From contig NZ_BCZA01000001.1 of the NCBI RefSeq assembly GCF_001598475.1, positions 620,001-684,000 on the forward strand: a stretch of DNA of 64,000 nt. The letters run 5' to 3'. Under the pieces are notes generated by a model. It was not told the DNA's origin. It did not search any database and saw only the letters and a program-made list of their open reading frames with translations. The position numbers and the translations under genes are program-made. Below are positions 24,593-34,390 of this stretch, in pieces (the stretch's first letter is position 1; every line of letters starts with the position of its first letter). This stretch comes from Pantoea agglomerans NBRC 102470. GTDB lineage: Bacteria; Pseudomonadota; Gammaproteobacteria; Enterobacterales; Enterobacteriaceae.

Positions 24593-25339
24593 ATGTATTC
24601 GCGCATTATGCTGTTCCCATTAAAAATGGTAATACTGATTTTTTTGATGACGTTTATTTCGGATAACGTCCAGGCAAGCGTCACTATTCTTGGCAGCCGA
24701 ATTATTTATCCGGGTAATGCTCTCTCCGTCGATGTTCAGTTAAAGAACAACGATAATATTCCTTATGTCATTCAGGCCTGGCTTGATAATGGCAATATGG
24801 ATTCGCAACCTGGCGATAAGAGTGACGTGCCTTTTATTATCACGCCACCGCTGTTTCGGATCCAGCCTCTGACCGGCCAGGTTTTAAGAATCCGATTCAT
24901 ACCTAATGTCTCATTACCACAGGATCGCGAGACGATTTACTGGTTCAACTCCCTGCAGATCCCCCCTGGTAATATTCAGGCGGAATCAGGCCGTAACAGT
25001 ATTGTTTTAATGTTACGTAACCGCATGAAACTCTTTTATCGTCCTAAAGCGATTGGTCAGCCGGTTAATGTTTTCGACGGTGTAAAAGTAACGATGCAAA
25101 AAGAGGGGGTTGAAATCAACAACACTCAACCCTGGTATCTCTCACTTACAGAGGTTGCAATAAAAACAGCAGGCAAAAAAACAGCCTGCGAATCCGAAAT
25201 GATTGCACCCTTTGCCAAAAAAATAGTCAGGTGTAAACCGGCAACGCACTCTTTATCAGCTAATAGCGTGATTTCTCTTTCAGCAATGAATGACCAGGGA
25301 GCTAAAGTCAGTGAAGACTATCCGATTGCAGGCAGGTAA
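24593..25339 (+). CDS. Periplasmic fimbrial chaperone (PapD/FimC-like)
   Basis: 248 residues. Signal peptide to about residue 29 (FISDNVQA). Immunoglobulin-like domain 1 carries the conserved Arg in SRIIYPG and Lys in RMKLFYRP that anchor the pilin C-terminus, and DRETIYWFNSLQIPP is the family signature. Domain 2 has a Cys pair (TACESEM and VRCKPA), found in a subset of chaperones. It protects pilins in the periplasm by donor-strand complementation. The usher gene starts inside its 3' end. Confidence 0.9.
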   Translation: MYSRIMLFPLKMVILIFLMTFISDNVQASVTILGSRIIYPGNALSVDVQLKNNDNIPYVIQAWLDNGNMDSQPGDKSDVPFIITPPLFRIQPLTGQVLRIRFIPNVSLPQDRETIYWFNSLQIPPGNIQAESGRNSIVLMLRNRMKLFYRPKAIGQPVNVFDGVKVTMQKEGVEINNTQPWYLSLTEVAIKTAGKKTACESEMIAPFAKKIVRCKPATHSLSANSVISLSAMNDQGAKVSEDYPIAGR

Positions 25340-27872
25340 TATCCGCATCTTTTTTTTGCCTCTCTGTGCATCATTTACTTTTTCAACGTATGGACACGCT
25401 GATGAATACTACTTCGATCCTTCGCTGTTTAAAGGTTCCGCCTTTGGCCAGAATATTGATCAGTTTAATCATCAGACTATCGCCCCCGGAAACTATTATG
25501 TCGATATCTATGTTAACAATAAGCTGGTTAAAAGCGGCGTCACCCTGACCTTTCTGTCAGCAGAGAAAGGTCAGCCGATAGAACCTTGTCTCCCGCTGAC
25601 GGTGGCTGAATCATTAAGCCTTAAGTCACTGAATAAATCCTCAGCCAGCGAGGGCTGTCAGCCCTTGCGTCACTGGTCATCAGCGGCCCGCTGGCAATTT
25701 GATCAGGCTTCACTGCGGCTGCAGTTCACCATTCCGGATGCGGAGTTAATTCATCTTCCCAGGGGAAATATTCCCGTCGCCGAATGGGATAAAGGGATCT
25801 CCGCCCTTTTCATCCGGCATAACACCAATTATAGCTGGACGGAAAATACCGCTTCCGGTTACAGATACCAGTATCTCTGGAGTGGCATCACGGCGGGCAC
25901 TAATATTGATAACTGGCAGCTGCGCCATCAGGGCAATCTGCGGTTTATCGACAATAACGTTACCGGCAGTGACGTTCGCTACACAACGGTCAGAACCTGG
26001 CTTCAGCGCCCCATTGAACCGCTGAACAGTCTGCTGACACTGGGCGACAGCTATACAGAAAGTTCGCAGTTTGGCAGCCTTTCTTATAATGGCATTAAGC
26101 TCACTACCGATGAAAGGATGCGTCCGCAAAGCCGGCGTGGTTATGCGCCCGAAATTCGCGGTGTGGCCTCCTCCAGTGCCCGGGTTATCGTCAGACAACT
26201 GAATCGCGTTATTTATGAGACCAGCGTGGCGCCTGGTCCCTTCGTGATCAACGATTTGTACAATACCCGTAGCCAGGGCGATCTCGATGTTGAGATTATT
26301 GAAGCCAATGGCAAAACGTCCTCGTTTACCGTTCCTTATGCCTCTGTGCCTGATTCGGTCAGGCCGGGAAACTGGCATTACTCGGTTGCACTGGGTCGGG
26401 TACGGCAATTCTACTCAGTTAATAACACCTTCTTTGAAGGGCTGTTGCAGCGCGGTATCAGTAACCGACTGACCGCTACGGCAGGATCGCGGCTGGCTCA
26501 GGACTATCAGGCCTGGCTGCTTGGCGGTGTCTGGACTTCGGCAGCGGGCGCAGTGGGATTAAACACCACCTTTTCTGATGCAAAGGTCGCACAGAACAGA
26601 AATGCCTCGGGATGGCGCGCCGAGCTGAGCTACAGCAAAACCTTTGCTACCGGCACCAACCTGGTCCTGGCCGCCTATCGTTACTCAACCAGCGGTTATC
26701 GCGACCTGCAGGATGTGCTGGGCGTTCGGCGCCAGCAGGACAATGGCATCAGTTACTATTCAGATACGCTGCATCAGCGTAATAATTTTTCTGTGACCCT
26801 GAGTCAGTCAATGGCCGATTATGGCTTAATCAGCCTGAGCGGCAGCACGGCGGATTACTATAATAACCGGTCACGTATTACTCAGCTTCAGTTAGGTTAC
26901 AGCAACAGCTGGAATAACATCAGTTACAGTCTCAACGTTGCCCGTCAGCGTACTACCTGGAATTATGATCGTTTCGGGCTGAACCTGGACGATGGTGATA
27001 ACGCATACCGCGAGAAATATACCGAAAATACCGTTTCACTGAATGTCTCGGTTCCGCTGAACTGGGGCAATCACACTACCTCTGTGGCCTATAACTACAA
27101 CCAGTCTAAAGAAACGCGCAATTCGACGCTCTCACTGACCGGTTCATCTGGCGAGAACAATCAGCGATCCTGGTCCCTGTATGGCGGAACCGAAAATACG
27201 CAAAGTAACAGCGGCCACCGTGTCTCGTTCGGCGGAAATATTCAGCAGAATACGCGCGCAGGCGCGGTCAGAGCGAATTATGGTCAGGGGGATAATTATC
27301 GCCAGGCTGGATTAGGGCTTTCTGGTACGTTGCTGATTCATCGCGGCGGCGTCACCGCCGGACCTTATACCAGCGACACTTTTGCGCTTATCCATGCGGA
27401 TGGTGCCCAGGGCGCCAGCGTACGCAATGGTCAGGGTGCCGTCATTGATCATTTTGGTTACGCTATCCTGCCGTCGCTGACGCCATATCAGGCCAACACC
27501 GTCAGCCTTGATACACGCTATATGAATGCTGATGCCGAATTAAGCGGTGGAAGCCAGCGCGTTGTGCCCTATGCCGGTTCCGTTACCCGAATTAATTTTG
27601 CCACGCTGCAGGGTAAGGCCGTCTTAATCGCGCTCAAAAATGAAGATCATGAAATCCCGCCAATGGGCACCGAGGTCCGTGATGCTGATAATACCGTGAT
27701 AGGTATTGTGGGCCAGGGTGGTCAATTATATGCACGTGTACCGCATGACTCTGGAACCTTAAAGGTAAACTGGGAATATAAGGGCAATAAAACATGTTTT
27801 GTTAATTATCAAATAACCGGTCGCGTGAATGAGAATATTGTTCGCCTGGATGCTGTCTGCCATAAGGGTTAA
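25311..27872 (+). CDS. Outer membrane fimbrial usher
   Basis: 853 residues from GTG 25311, chosen because GGGAG lies nine bases upstream and the next residues form a signal peptide ending STYGHA; an ATG at 25290 has no ribosome site. Domains in order: N-terminal chaperone-binding domain (EYYFDPSLFKGSAFGQNID), 24-strand beta-barrel with plug (about 140-640) and two C-terminal domains with a terminal Cys pair (NKTCF and DAVCHKG). The barrel has typical QRGISNRLT, LGDSYTESSQFGS and RGYAPEIRGVASSSARV motifs. It secretes and orders pilus subunits. It overlaps the chaperone gene by 29 bp. Confidence 0.92.
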   Translation: MKTIRLQAGNIRIFFLPLCASFTFSTYGHADEYYFDPSLFKGSAFGQNIDQFNHQTIAPGNYYVDIYVNNKLVKSGVTLTFLSAEKGQPIEPCLPLTVAESLSLKSLNKSSASEGCQPLRHWSSAARWQFDQASLRLQFTIPDAELIHLPRGNIPVAEWDKGISALFIRHNTNYSWTENTASGYRYQYLWSGITAGTNIDNWQLRHQGNLRFIDNNVTGSDVRYTTVRTWLQRPIEPLNSLLTLGDSYTESSQFGSLSYNGIKLTTDERMRPQSRRGYAPEIRGVASSSARVIVRQLNRVIYETSVAPGPFVINDLYNTRSQGDLDVEIIEANGKTSSFTVPYASVPDSVRPGNWHYSVALGRVRQFYSVNNTFFEGLLQRGISNRLTATAGSRLAQDYQAWLLGGVWTSAAGAVGLNTTFSDAKVAQNRNASGWRAELSYSKTFATGTNLVLAAYRYSTSGYRDLQDVLGVRRQQDNGISYYSDTLHQRNNFSVTLSQSMADYGLISLSGSTADYYNNRSRITQLQLGYSNSWNNISYSLNVARQRTTWNYDRFGLNLDDGDNAYREKYTENTVSLNVSVPLNWGNHTTSVAYNYNQSKETRNSTLSLTGSSGENNQRSWSLYGGTENTQSNSGHRVSFGGNIQQNTRAGAVRANYGQGDNYRQAGLGLSGTLLIHRGGVTAGPYTSDTFALIHADGAQGASVRNGQGAVIDHFGYAILPSLTPYQANTVSLDTRYMNADAELSGGSQRVVPYAGSVTRINFATLQGKAVLIALKNEDHEIPPMGTEVRDADNTVIGIVGQGGQLYARVPHDSGTLKVNWEYKGNKTCFVNYQITGRVNENIVRLDAVCHKG

Positions 27873-27876
27873 TCGT

Positions 27877-29202
27877 GTGAGAATCGAAAAATATTTCCTG
27901 TATATCTTATTATTGCTGTTCAATGTGCCCGCCTGGGCTAATTGCAGTGTTGTTACCGCCACATCCTCGTTGTCTCAAAGCGCGATTGCAGCTGGTTATA
28001 CCGCCGCCTACTGGACCGGCGCCTGCGACACCTGCTCAGGGAATGTGGGCCTGCCATCTGTGATCAGCATCAATAGCGGAAAGACCTTCCAGCCCTCTGG
28101 CACACTGCTGGCCAGCTCGGTAGGCAGCTTTCTGTCATCGGCCAGCAATGTTTCCTACTCAGCTAACCAGATTCTTTACCGCTGCGCCGTGGCAGATGCA
28201 GACAGTTTGTATGAGATGTATGCCACCAATGGTGACAGCCCCTATGCCGGTCAATATATTACCTCTGAAGTGGACGGCGCCTATTATGATGTCGCTGCAA
28301 ATGTTGCCGTCAGGCTAACTAACCTGACAACCGGCGAATATTACAGTCGCTACTGGAAAGCCCGACAGCTGACAGCCAGTGACTGGTATTCTGATGGCAC
28401 CTATATTTATATTCCGGCCAGTGCTTTCAGCAATGTGCTGTATGAAATGTTTAAAATAGACTCTACGCGCTATTACGCCAGCAACAGCAATCGCTATGTG
28501 GACAACTGGACACAACCTCGCGGATATATTGCTTTTAAAGGACCCGGGCTGGATACCAATAATCTGAAAGTGGGCCAGGATAGTCTTTCTTACTGGTATG
28601 GTTTTTACCGTAACTGGCCCGCTGCCTGGAGCACCTTCTCAAATGTCACCTATGTGCGTGGCGCGCTATGCGAAGTCCAGGATTATCCTTCGGTGGTGCT
28701 GCTGCCGACCGTAAGCGTGAATACCCTTGCCGCGGGCGGGAAAAGTCAGGCTCCTTTTACTATCACTATCCAGTGCGAGTCCGGTGCCATCTCCGGCACC
28801 AGTACATCGACGATCACGTCAGCAAATGTCGCTATGGGCTTTCTCGTTAACCAGTCAAATGCGGTGACGCAGGCAAGAAATCTGGGGCTGAGTACAGCTG
28901 GCGGCGGGCTAACCTGGCTGCTGGATACCCACTATGGTAGCAGCGCTGCCGCCTCCGGCGTCGGTATAAAAATTTATGACAGTCATAATATGGCGCTCAA
29001 TTTACTGCCTGACAGAACAGTGACGGGCACGGGCAACAGCCGTGGCTGGTATGCCTATAAAGATTTAACGTCGCAAATCTCCTCAGGAGGCGCTGATATT
29101 TACAGTGGTGATTTCACCGCCTCTCTTGAAGCGCTCAGCGGGCAAACTATTACAGCAGGAACAGTCAATGCGCAGTTACAGGTTGTGGTCAGTTTTCAGT
29201 AA
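27877..29202 (+). CDS. Two-domain tip fimbrial adhesin
   Basis: 441 residues from GTG 27877, four bases after the usher stop, with AAGGG eight bases upstream. Signal peptide MRIEKYFLYILLLLFNVPAWA. The N-terminal domain (to about residue 265) is rich in Tyr, Trp and Ser with a Cys cluster (ACDTCSG) and no recognised match. The C-terminal domain is pilin-like: LCEVQDYPSVVLLPTVSVNTLAAGG mirrors SPVVLLPTVSTTDLAASG in the major subunit, and the protein ends QLQVVVSFQ. This layout marks the tip receptor-binding subunit; the receptor is unknown. Confidence 0.82.
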   Translation: MRIEKYFLYILLLLFNVPAWANCSVVTATSSLSQSAIAAGYTAAYWTGACDTCSGNVGLPSVISINSGKTFQPSGTLLASSVGSFLSSASNVSYSANQILYRCAVADADSLYEMYATNGDSPYAGQYITSEVDGAYYDVAANVAVRLTNLTTGEYYSRYWKARQLTASDWYSDGTYIYIPASAFSNVLYEMFKIDSTRYYASNSNRYVDNWTQPRGYIAFKGPGLDTNNLKVGQDSLSYWYGFYRNWPAAWSTFSNVTYVRGALCEVQDYPSVVLLPTVSVNTLAAGGKSQAPFTITIQCESGAISGTSTSTITSANVAMGFLVNQSNAVTQARNLGLSTAGGGLTWLLDTHYGSSAAASGVGIKIYDSHNMALNLLPDRTVTGTGNSRGWYAYKDLTSQISSGGADIYSGDFTASLEALSGQTITAGTVNAQLQVVVSFQ

Positions 29203-29884
29203 CGTCGTTGTGTTATCTGGCGTCCTGCTCTCATTCAGCGTCTGGGCGGTGGTCAATGTGGATAAAACCCGGATCGTTTTCAATCAATCGGATCTGAGCC
29301 AGTCTGTTAACGTCGTCAACAGCGGCGGAAACGAAACGTATTTGCAAATCTGGACAGATGACGGTGACCTGACTCTCTCACCCGACGCCAGCATCACGCC
29401 CGTCATAGTCATACCGCCGGTGGTAAAAATGTATCCGGGAGAAATGCGATCGTTGCGTCTGGTACTCACTTCACGTCAGGCGCTGCCCGCGGACAAAGAG
29501 AGCCTCTACTGGTTAAATATTTATCAGATCCCTGCGCTGAAAAAAGAGCTTAACGCGGCTGAACGTAAAGTGGTGTTACCGCTGCGAATCCGGCTAAAAA
29601 TCTTTATACGGCCTGAGGGACTAAACGCCCCGCTGACCACCGATCCGGAAAAGCTCCGTTTCGCGGTAAAGGGAAATAAAATCGCCATAACCAACCCTAC
29701 TCCCTGGTTCATGAGCATGAATGTCTATTCTGAAGGTCAGCAATCAATAAAAAATCTCACTCTTGCCCCACAATCTGATGCTTACATTGACAGTCACACT
29801 CTGCCGAAACCCGGTGAGTCAGTGAGTTATGCGGTGATCAATGACCAGGGGATTCCGGTTAACTACACGACAACCTTGAAGTAA
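29168..29884 (+). CDS. Second periplasmic fimbrial chaperone
   Basis: 238 residues from ATG 29168 (AGGA upstream); overlaps the adhesin gene by 35 bp. A signal peptide ends near SVWA. Conserved Arg (KTRIVF), the SLYWLNIYQIPAL signature and Lys in RLKIFIRPEGL are present, so it is a functional PapD-like chaperone. It lacks the domain 2 disulfide of the first chaperone. Two distinct chaperones in one small operon suggest one serves the adhesin and the other the shaft. Confidence 0.88.
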   Translation: MRSYRLWSVFSNVVVLSGVLLSFSVWAVVNVDKTRIVFNQSDLSQSVNVVNSGGNETYLQIWTDDGDLTLSPDASITPVIVIPPVVKMYPGEMRSLRLVLTSRQALPADKESLYWLNIYQIPALKKELNAAERKVVLPLRIRLKIFIRPEGLNAPLTTDPEKLRFAVKGNKIAITNPTPWFMSMNVYSEGQQSIKNLTLAPQSDAYIDSHTLPKPGESVSYAVINDQGIPVNYTTTLK

Positions 29885-30108
29885 CCGGACGGGAGTGCCA
29901 TCTGCCGACAGGCAGAGTGCACATAAATCTGATCTTTTGCGGCAGTCCAGGGCGTCGCTACATGAATTCTGCGCATCTGATGGGGCTGGCAGTACGCAGA
30001 ATTTACCTACGCATGGCGTTTTGAGAGGCTCAAGAGGCAGTTCCGCAAGACAATCCATTTTAGCCGCGCTAGAGTTGCTGGCTTCCACTGTTTCAACGAC
30101 GAGAAAAA

Positions 30109-30444
30109 ATGAAACGCTTATTTGTCTATGGCACGCTCTGTCCGGGACGCGAGAATGCCCATATCCTGGAAAATATTGGCGGAGAATGGCTGGCCGGTTC
30201 TGTGAACGGTACCTTCTATCAGCGCGGCTGGGGCGCAGCGGCTGATTTTCCGGGCATCGTTCTGGATGAGCATGGGCCCGACGTGCCGGGTTATCTGTTT
30301 CTCTCCGACCAGCTGGACGCCCACTGGCCGATGCTGGATGCGTTTGAAGATGGCTACGATCGCGTCGAGGTTCGCGTTTCTGCCGAGGATAATCGGCAAT
30401 ACAGTGCGTGGATTTATCAGCTTCAGCCGCAGGAAAGCCGCTGA
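30109..30444 (+). CDS. Gamma-glutamylcyclotransferase-like (AIG2/YtfP) protein
   Basis: 111 residues of the AIG2/GGCT fold. The N-terminal LFVYGTLCPG is the conserved YGTL/S substrate loop; PGYLFLSDQLDAHWPMLDAFEDGYDRVEV carries the catalytic Glu of the family. It may release 5-oxoproline from gamma-glutamyl amines, but for short YtfP-type members no activity is firmly known. It stands alone, about 225 bp after the fimbrial operon and convergent with the FUSC gene. Confidence 0.82.
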   Translation: MKRLFVYGTLCPGRENAHILENIGGEWLAGSVNGTFYQRGWGAAADFPGIVLDEHGPDVPGYLFLSDQLDAHWPMLDAFEDGYDRVEVRVSAEDNRQYSAWIYQLQPQESR

Positions 30445-30676
30445 GTTATTACCGCTGAACTTTTCCTGCATCAACCCTGCTTTCCTGCAGTGAGATGCGC
30501 GCGCCCTGCTCTTATTGTCTGCTGACCCTACTTTCCTGTCAGACAATATATACGGGCACGTTGCCTGATTCTCAATTTAATTAAGATCTAATGTATGATG
30601 TAACTAAAATAAGATTGTCCGCTCTGGTCCCGGCAAGCGCTCTCTTAGCCCCACCAGCCAGCCCTGTTATACCGGG

Positions 30677-32722
30677 TTAATCTGGCCAGCGCTGATGTGG
30701 AAACAGTGATACCCGAATATTAAACAGATGGATTAAGGGCGCAACAGCCACACTCTCCTCTCGGGCGATCGGCTCCAGTCTTAGCAGCAACAGATCCAGC
30801 TCTTCCAGCAGATCCTGATGTGGCGCTAATTGCAGCGACTTCATCTTGCGCTTCAGGTATAGCGCCAGCTCGTGAAACATCTGACCACTATCAATCTGAT
30901 GACTCTCCAGCACCTCACGATAACGTGCGTAGAAGTCATAACAGTTGGCGCCCAGCCAGGTTTCAGTAATCAGATAGCCCCCCACCACGATATCCGGCAC
31001 CGGATCGAGCCTTTTACGCGGCAGAATGATATTCACCCGGTCGAGCATCCGCGCAATAAATTGCTGCCGTGACAGTAGCGTGGCGGAATTGCGCTCCACC
31101 ATTTTAATAAACCCTAACAGATCGCGCAGCCCTCGTTGCACCGCTCTTCTGGCTATCCATGACGGCCGTTTGTTGCGGATCAACGCCGTCAGCACTACCG
31201 CAAACATAATCCCCACCATCGAGGAGATGGCCGCATTCAGCGTGACGATCAGATTCGGGACATAGTGATGGCTTAAGCCGATAAAACCGGGGATCTGGAT
31301 GGCGACACTCAGCCCTACCAGATTGGTCGCCGGATTGGCAATCACCAGGCTCAGCAGCATCAGACCGGGCAGCAGTATGATCATCAGCGCCTGTAAGGTA
31401 TTGGCCTGCGGGATCAGAAAAGCGATGTAGAACAGGCTGACCACCAGCGCAATCATCACCCCTTTCACGAACAGCTTCATCGGCGTTACCGGGGAATCGA
31501 CACCAGCAAAAAATGAACTGATAATCGCCGCCATTAGAGGTGCATTCGCCCCATCGGCCCAGCCGCTGCCAATCCAGAACAGGCTGGAGAGGAAAGTCGC
31601 CAGAAATGCCGTCAGCGCGGACAGCCGTAACAGTCCCTTATCGATATGCCGGTGTTCCCGGATATTGCGGATCGCCGCCCCATCCCCGTGGCTGTAGAGA
31701 TCCCCTGCGCGCGCACTGACATTCTCATAAGCATCGGCAATGCGCACAAAGTTAGCCAGCCGCTCAAGCAGACCAATCAGCAGCAGGCTCTCTTCGGTTG
31801 CCAGCAGCCCTGCCCGCCATTCGTGCTCCAGGGTTGCCTGACTGGCAGCAATCGCTTCACGCAGTCCGGCAATATCGTTAATCCGATCGTGATGCAGCCA
31901 CAACAGAAACTGCTGAAAAACGTCGGTGACGCACGGCGGAAAACGAATATTGAGTTCGGCCAGCACACCCAGCCGTGATTCAATCGCCGTCAGTGTCGGC
32001 AGCAGATAAGTCAGATGCTGATACTGTACGCTGACCAGACGGATGACATTACGCGCCGCTTCGCCCTCATAGACGCAGTGGGTCAGCAGCGTTTCAACAT
32101 TCAACGGATATCCCGCCATCTGAATCAGGATATCTTCGCGCTCCAGCGATTTGTTCTTTGCCATTCCGCTGATCAGTTCATCACAGAGTTTGCGCGCGTT
32201 CTGAAACCAGAGATTAACGCTCTGCCCCAGCAGATGATGCATCGAAACCGGAAACACCAGCCGGTGAACCAGCGTGCTGCAAAGGATGCCCAGCGTAATC
32301 TCCTCAATACGTGAAACTACGGTGTTGATGATTGCCAACGGTGACTCAACGTCTGGAAATCCCATAATCGCTGCGCTGTAGCCGGCCAGCATAAAGATAT
32401 AGCTCTTCGGCGTGCGGTCATGCAGAGAGAGCCAGAGGCAAACCGTTACCCATAGCGATACGCACAGGCTGAACAACACTGGCGACTGCACCGTTTCGGG
32501 GTAGATCAGCAGAATAAAGATGCCGCCCAGCAGCGTGCCCAGCAGGCGAAACAGCGATTTCGAGACGGTCGATGCTGCATAGAGTTGCGAGGTGACAAAC
32601 ACCGTGGTCAGCGCCCAGGCGGGTTTTTCGAAGTTAAGAACGAGCGCCACAGAGAGTGCGATAAACGCGGCAAAGGAGGTTTTGCAGGCAAACAAAACCG
32701 CGTTTTTGGTAAACCATTTCAT
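30677..32722 (-). CDS. FUSC family inner-membrane protein (AaeB/YccS-like)
   Basis: 681 residues with the duplicated FUSC layout: six N-terminal transmembrane helices (residues 10-165), a cytoplasmic helical region with Leu-rich segments (about 170-350), six more helices (about 365-520) and a C-terminal cytoplasmic domain. The first block (KTSFAAFIALSVALVLNFEKPAWALTTVFV) is typical of AaeB-type aromatic acid efflux. No aaeA-like membrane fusion gene is adjacent, so it may act alone or with a distant partner. It lies 75 bp downstream of the M24 gene on the same strand and may be cotranscribed. Confidence 0.82.
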   Translation of the reverse strand: MKWFTKNAVLFACKTSFAAFIALSVALVLNFEKPAWALTTVFVTSQLYAASTVSKSLFRLLGTLLGGIFILLIYPETVQSPVLFSLCVSLWVTVCLWLSLHDRTPKSYIFMLAGYSAAIMGFPDVESPLAIINTVVSRIEEITLGILCSTLVHRLVFPVSMHHLLGQSVNLWFQNARKLCDELISGMAKNKSLEREDILIQMAGYPLNVETLLTHCVYEGEAARNVIRLVSVQYQHLTYLLPTLTAIESRLGVLAELNIRFPPCVTDVFQQFLLWLHHDRINDIAGLREAIAASQATLEHEWRAGLLATEESLLLIGLLERLANFVRIADAYENVSARAGDLYSHGDGAAIRNIREHRHIDKGLLRLSALTAFLATFLSSLFWIGSGWADGANAPLMAAIISSFFAGVDSPVTPMKLFVKGVMIALVVSLFYIAFLIPQANTLQALMIILLPGLMLLSLVIANPATNLVGLSVAIQIPGFIGLSHHYVPNLIVTLNAAISSMVGIMFAVVLTALIRNKRPSWIARRAVQRGLRDLLGFIKMVERNSATLLSRQQFIARMLDRVNIILPRKRLDPVPDIVVGGYLITETWLGANCYDFYARYREVLESHQIDSGQMFHELALYLKRKMKSLQLAPHQDLLEELDLLLLRLEPIAREESVAVAPLIHLFNIRVSLFPHQRWPD

Positions 32723-32797
32723 CGAATGAGAGCAACCAGGAACTTTCTGAGGCGCGTATCCTGACAGATGCGCCTGCGTTTTACTCTCAGTTAAATT

Positions 32798-34219
32798 TTA
32801 CAAATTATTACCGGCCGCATCAGGCCGGTTAAGCCCCTGCTGGCGCACCAGCGCACGGCGCTTATCCAGTAAAAAAGGGCGCAGATAGCCTACCGTGTTC
32901 GAGAGCAAAATCACCTCTTCGGCAAGCTCAATCTTCAGCACGTCTGTCAGGTACGCTTTGCGCTGAGTCATTCGCTGCCAGAGATCGGGAAAACGACGCG
33001 CCAGCTCATCACGCAATGCCGCGTCCGCCAGTCCGACCGTATCCTCTATACTGCAGCCGCCATAACCCGGCACCGACGGGATAATATCGATCTGCAGCAG
33101 CATACCGCTTTTCAGTGTCACGGCTGAATCGGGATAGATGGGCGAGCTTAGCCACTCTTCGTCAGCCACCAGATGCCCCGGATTAAGATGCCAGCCATAC
33201 TGCGCTTTCGGCAGCACCGTTTCGATAAGCGAATAGAGTTCGCCGCCGGTGATCCCGATCCGCAGCTGCTCCAGCCAGCTGACCACCGCATGATAATAGG
33301 GGATCGCCAGCCGGGTCAGCCAGTCGGAGACGTTACACTGTAACTCAGAGGCTTCACTGACCACGTAAGCCGAGCGGCTGGTCAGCCCGCCTTTGTAGCC
33401 GGTGGTAAGAGAAAGCTTATCACCACGCGCAATCCGTTTATCAGACGGATAGAGCCGGGCCTGGGCGAAACGATCGCCGGTCGCGGCAATCGTCACCACC
33501 GTGTTTGGCTGCCCTTCTGCGTTCAGACGTGCGCCTAACGCCTTCTCTGTGACGCCCGGCGCTACGCTATCCAGCGCAGCCAGCATCGCGGTTGAAGCAA
33601 GATTGGCCCCCGCCTCATAAAACGCCACTTCATCGGCGCCGTTAACGCAGCGTGCACCGTTGTCAGGCGAGATAAACAATCCGGTGGCGTTTACCAGTTG
33701 CGCATCGCCGCCCGCTGCCTGCGCCGCCGCGGCATAGATGAACTGCGGCAGATCGAACATCCTTTGCTGCCTGCCGGTAAATAACTTCCAGCCCACCAGC
33801 CCGGTGCGTTCTCCCGCCACTATCCCTGCCTCTGTTAACAGCTGATCCAGGGGCTGCTCCCCGCGCATAGGCTGGTTGGGCAGAGAAAAGACCGCCGCAT
33901 GCAGACAGCGTCCCGGATTGCGGGCAAACGGCACCAGCTTGAGGTTCTCATTACCCATGATATAGGTGAGCTCGCCCTGCTGAGTCACCACCAGCAGCGC
34001 CTCCTCAAAGCGCGGAATGAATCCTGCCAGATATTCAAAATTGCTGCCGTGCTCTTTGTCGGCATAGATAATCAGTTGCGCAATCTGCTGCTGCTGCATC
34101 CGCTCAATAATGGCGGCCAGACGGCGATGCAGTGTTTCATCAGATATTACAGGGCTGGCAGCACCGGGAAATGCCGGCGGTGACGGGATTGTTTCCAGGG
34201 CATAGCGATTGGCATCCAT
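32798..34219 (-). CDS. M24 (creatinase/aminopeptidase P fold) protein, probably not a metalloenzyme
   Basis: 473 residues with the two-domain M24 layout: a creatinase N-domain (to about 165) and a pita-bread C-domain. The two bridging Asp ligands expected in the LIDxG...SDxTR block are replaced (LTTGYKGGLTSRSAY). The His region survives as NPGHLVADEEW, the IEPG Glu is Asp (QIDIIPS) and the last Glu is kept (SIEDTVGL). Loss of both Asp ligands implies no dinuclear metal centre; creatinase, which is metal-free, shows this fold can work without metal. Start 34219 follows GGAG. Function unknown; possibly cotranscribed with the FUSC gene. Confidence 0.75.
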   Translation of the reverse strand: MDANRYALETIPSPPAFPGAASPVISDETLHRRLAAIIERMQQQQIAQLIIYADKEHGSNFEYLAGFIPRFEEALLVVTQQGELTYIMGNENLKLVPFARNPGRCLHAAVFSLPNQPMRGEQPLDQLLTEAGIVAGERTGLVGWKLFTGRQQRMFDLPQFIYAAAAQAAGGDAQLVNATGLFISPDNGARCVNGADEVAFYEAGANLASTAMLAALDSVAPGVTEKALGARLNAEGQPNTVVTIAATGDRFAQARLYPSDKRIARGDKLSLTTGYKGGLTSRSAYVVSEASELQCNVSDWLTRLAIPYYHAVVSWLEQLRIGITGGELYSLIETVLPKAQYGWHLNPGHLVADEEWLSSPIYPDSAVTLKSGMLLQIDIIPSVPGYGGCSIEDTVGLADAALRDELARRFPDLWQRMTQRKAYLTDVLKIELAEEVILLSNTVGYLRPFLLDKRRALVRQQGLNRPDAAGNNL

Positions 34220-34354
34220 AACGCACTCCAGTGGCCAGATTGACGGGGTTTGATTTCCATTCCCAGGGTAAACCTGAGGTTTAACCTGTAGGGTGCCACA
34301 ATCACACAACTTACTCGTTGCGTGTTATCAAAAGAGGGACATTCACCTGTAACA

Positions 34355-34383
34355 GAGACAAAGAAGCCCGCGCTAAACGGGCT
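34355..34383 (-). terminator. Terminator of the zinc-ribbon gene
   Basis: On the minus strand AGCCCG and CGGGCT form a stem (34365-34383) followed by TTCTTTGT, eight bases after the stop codon of the gene at 34391. Confidence 0.7.
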
Positions 34384-34390
34384 CTCTGTG

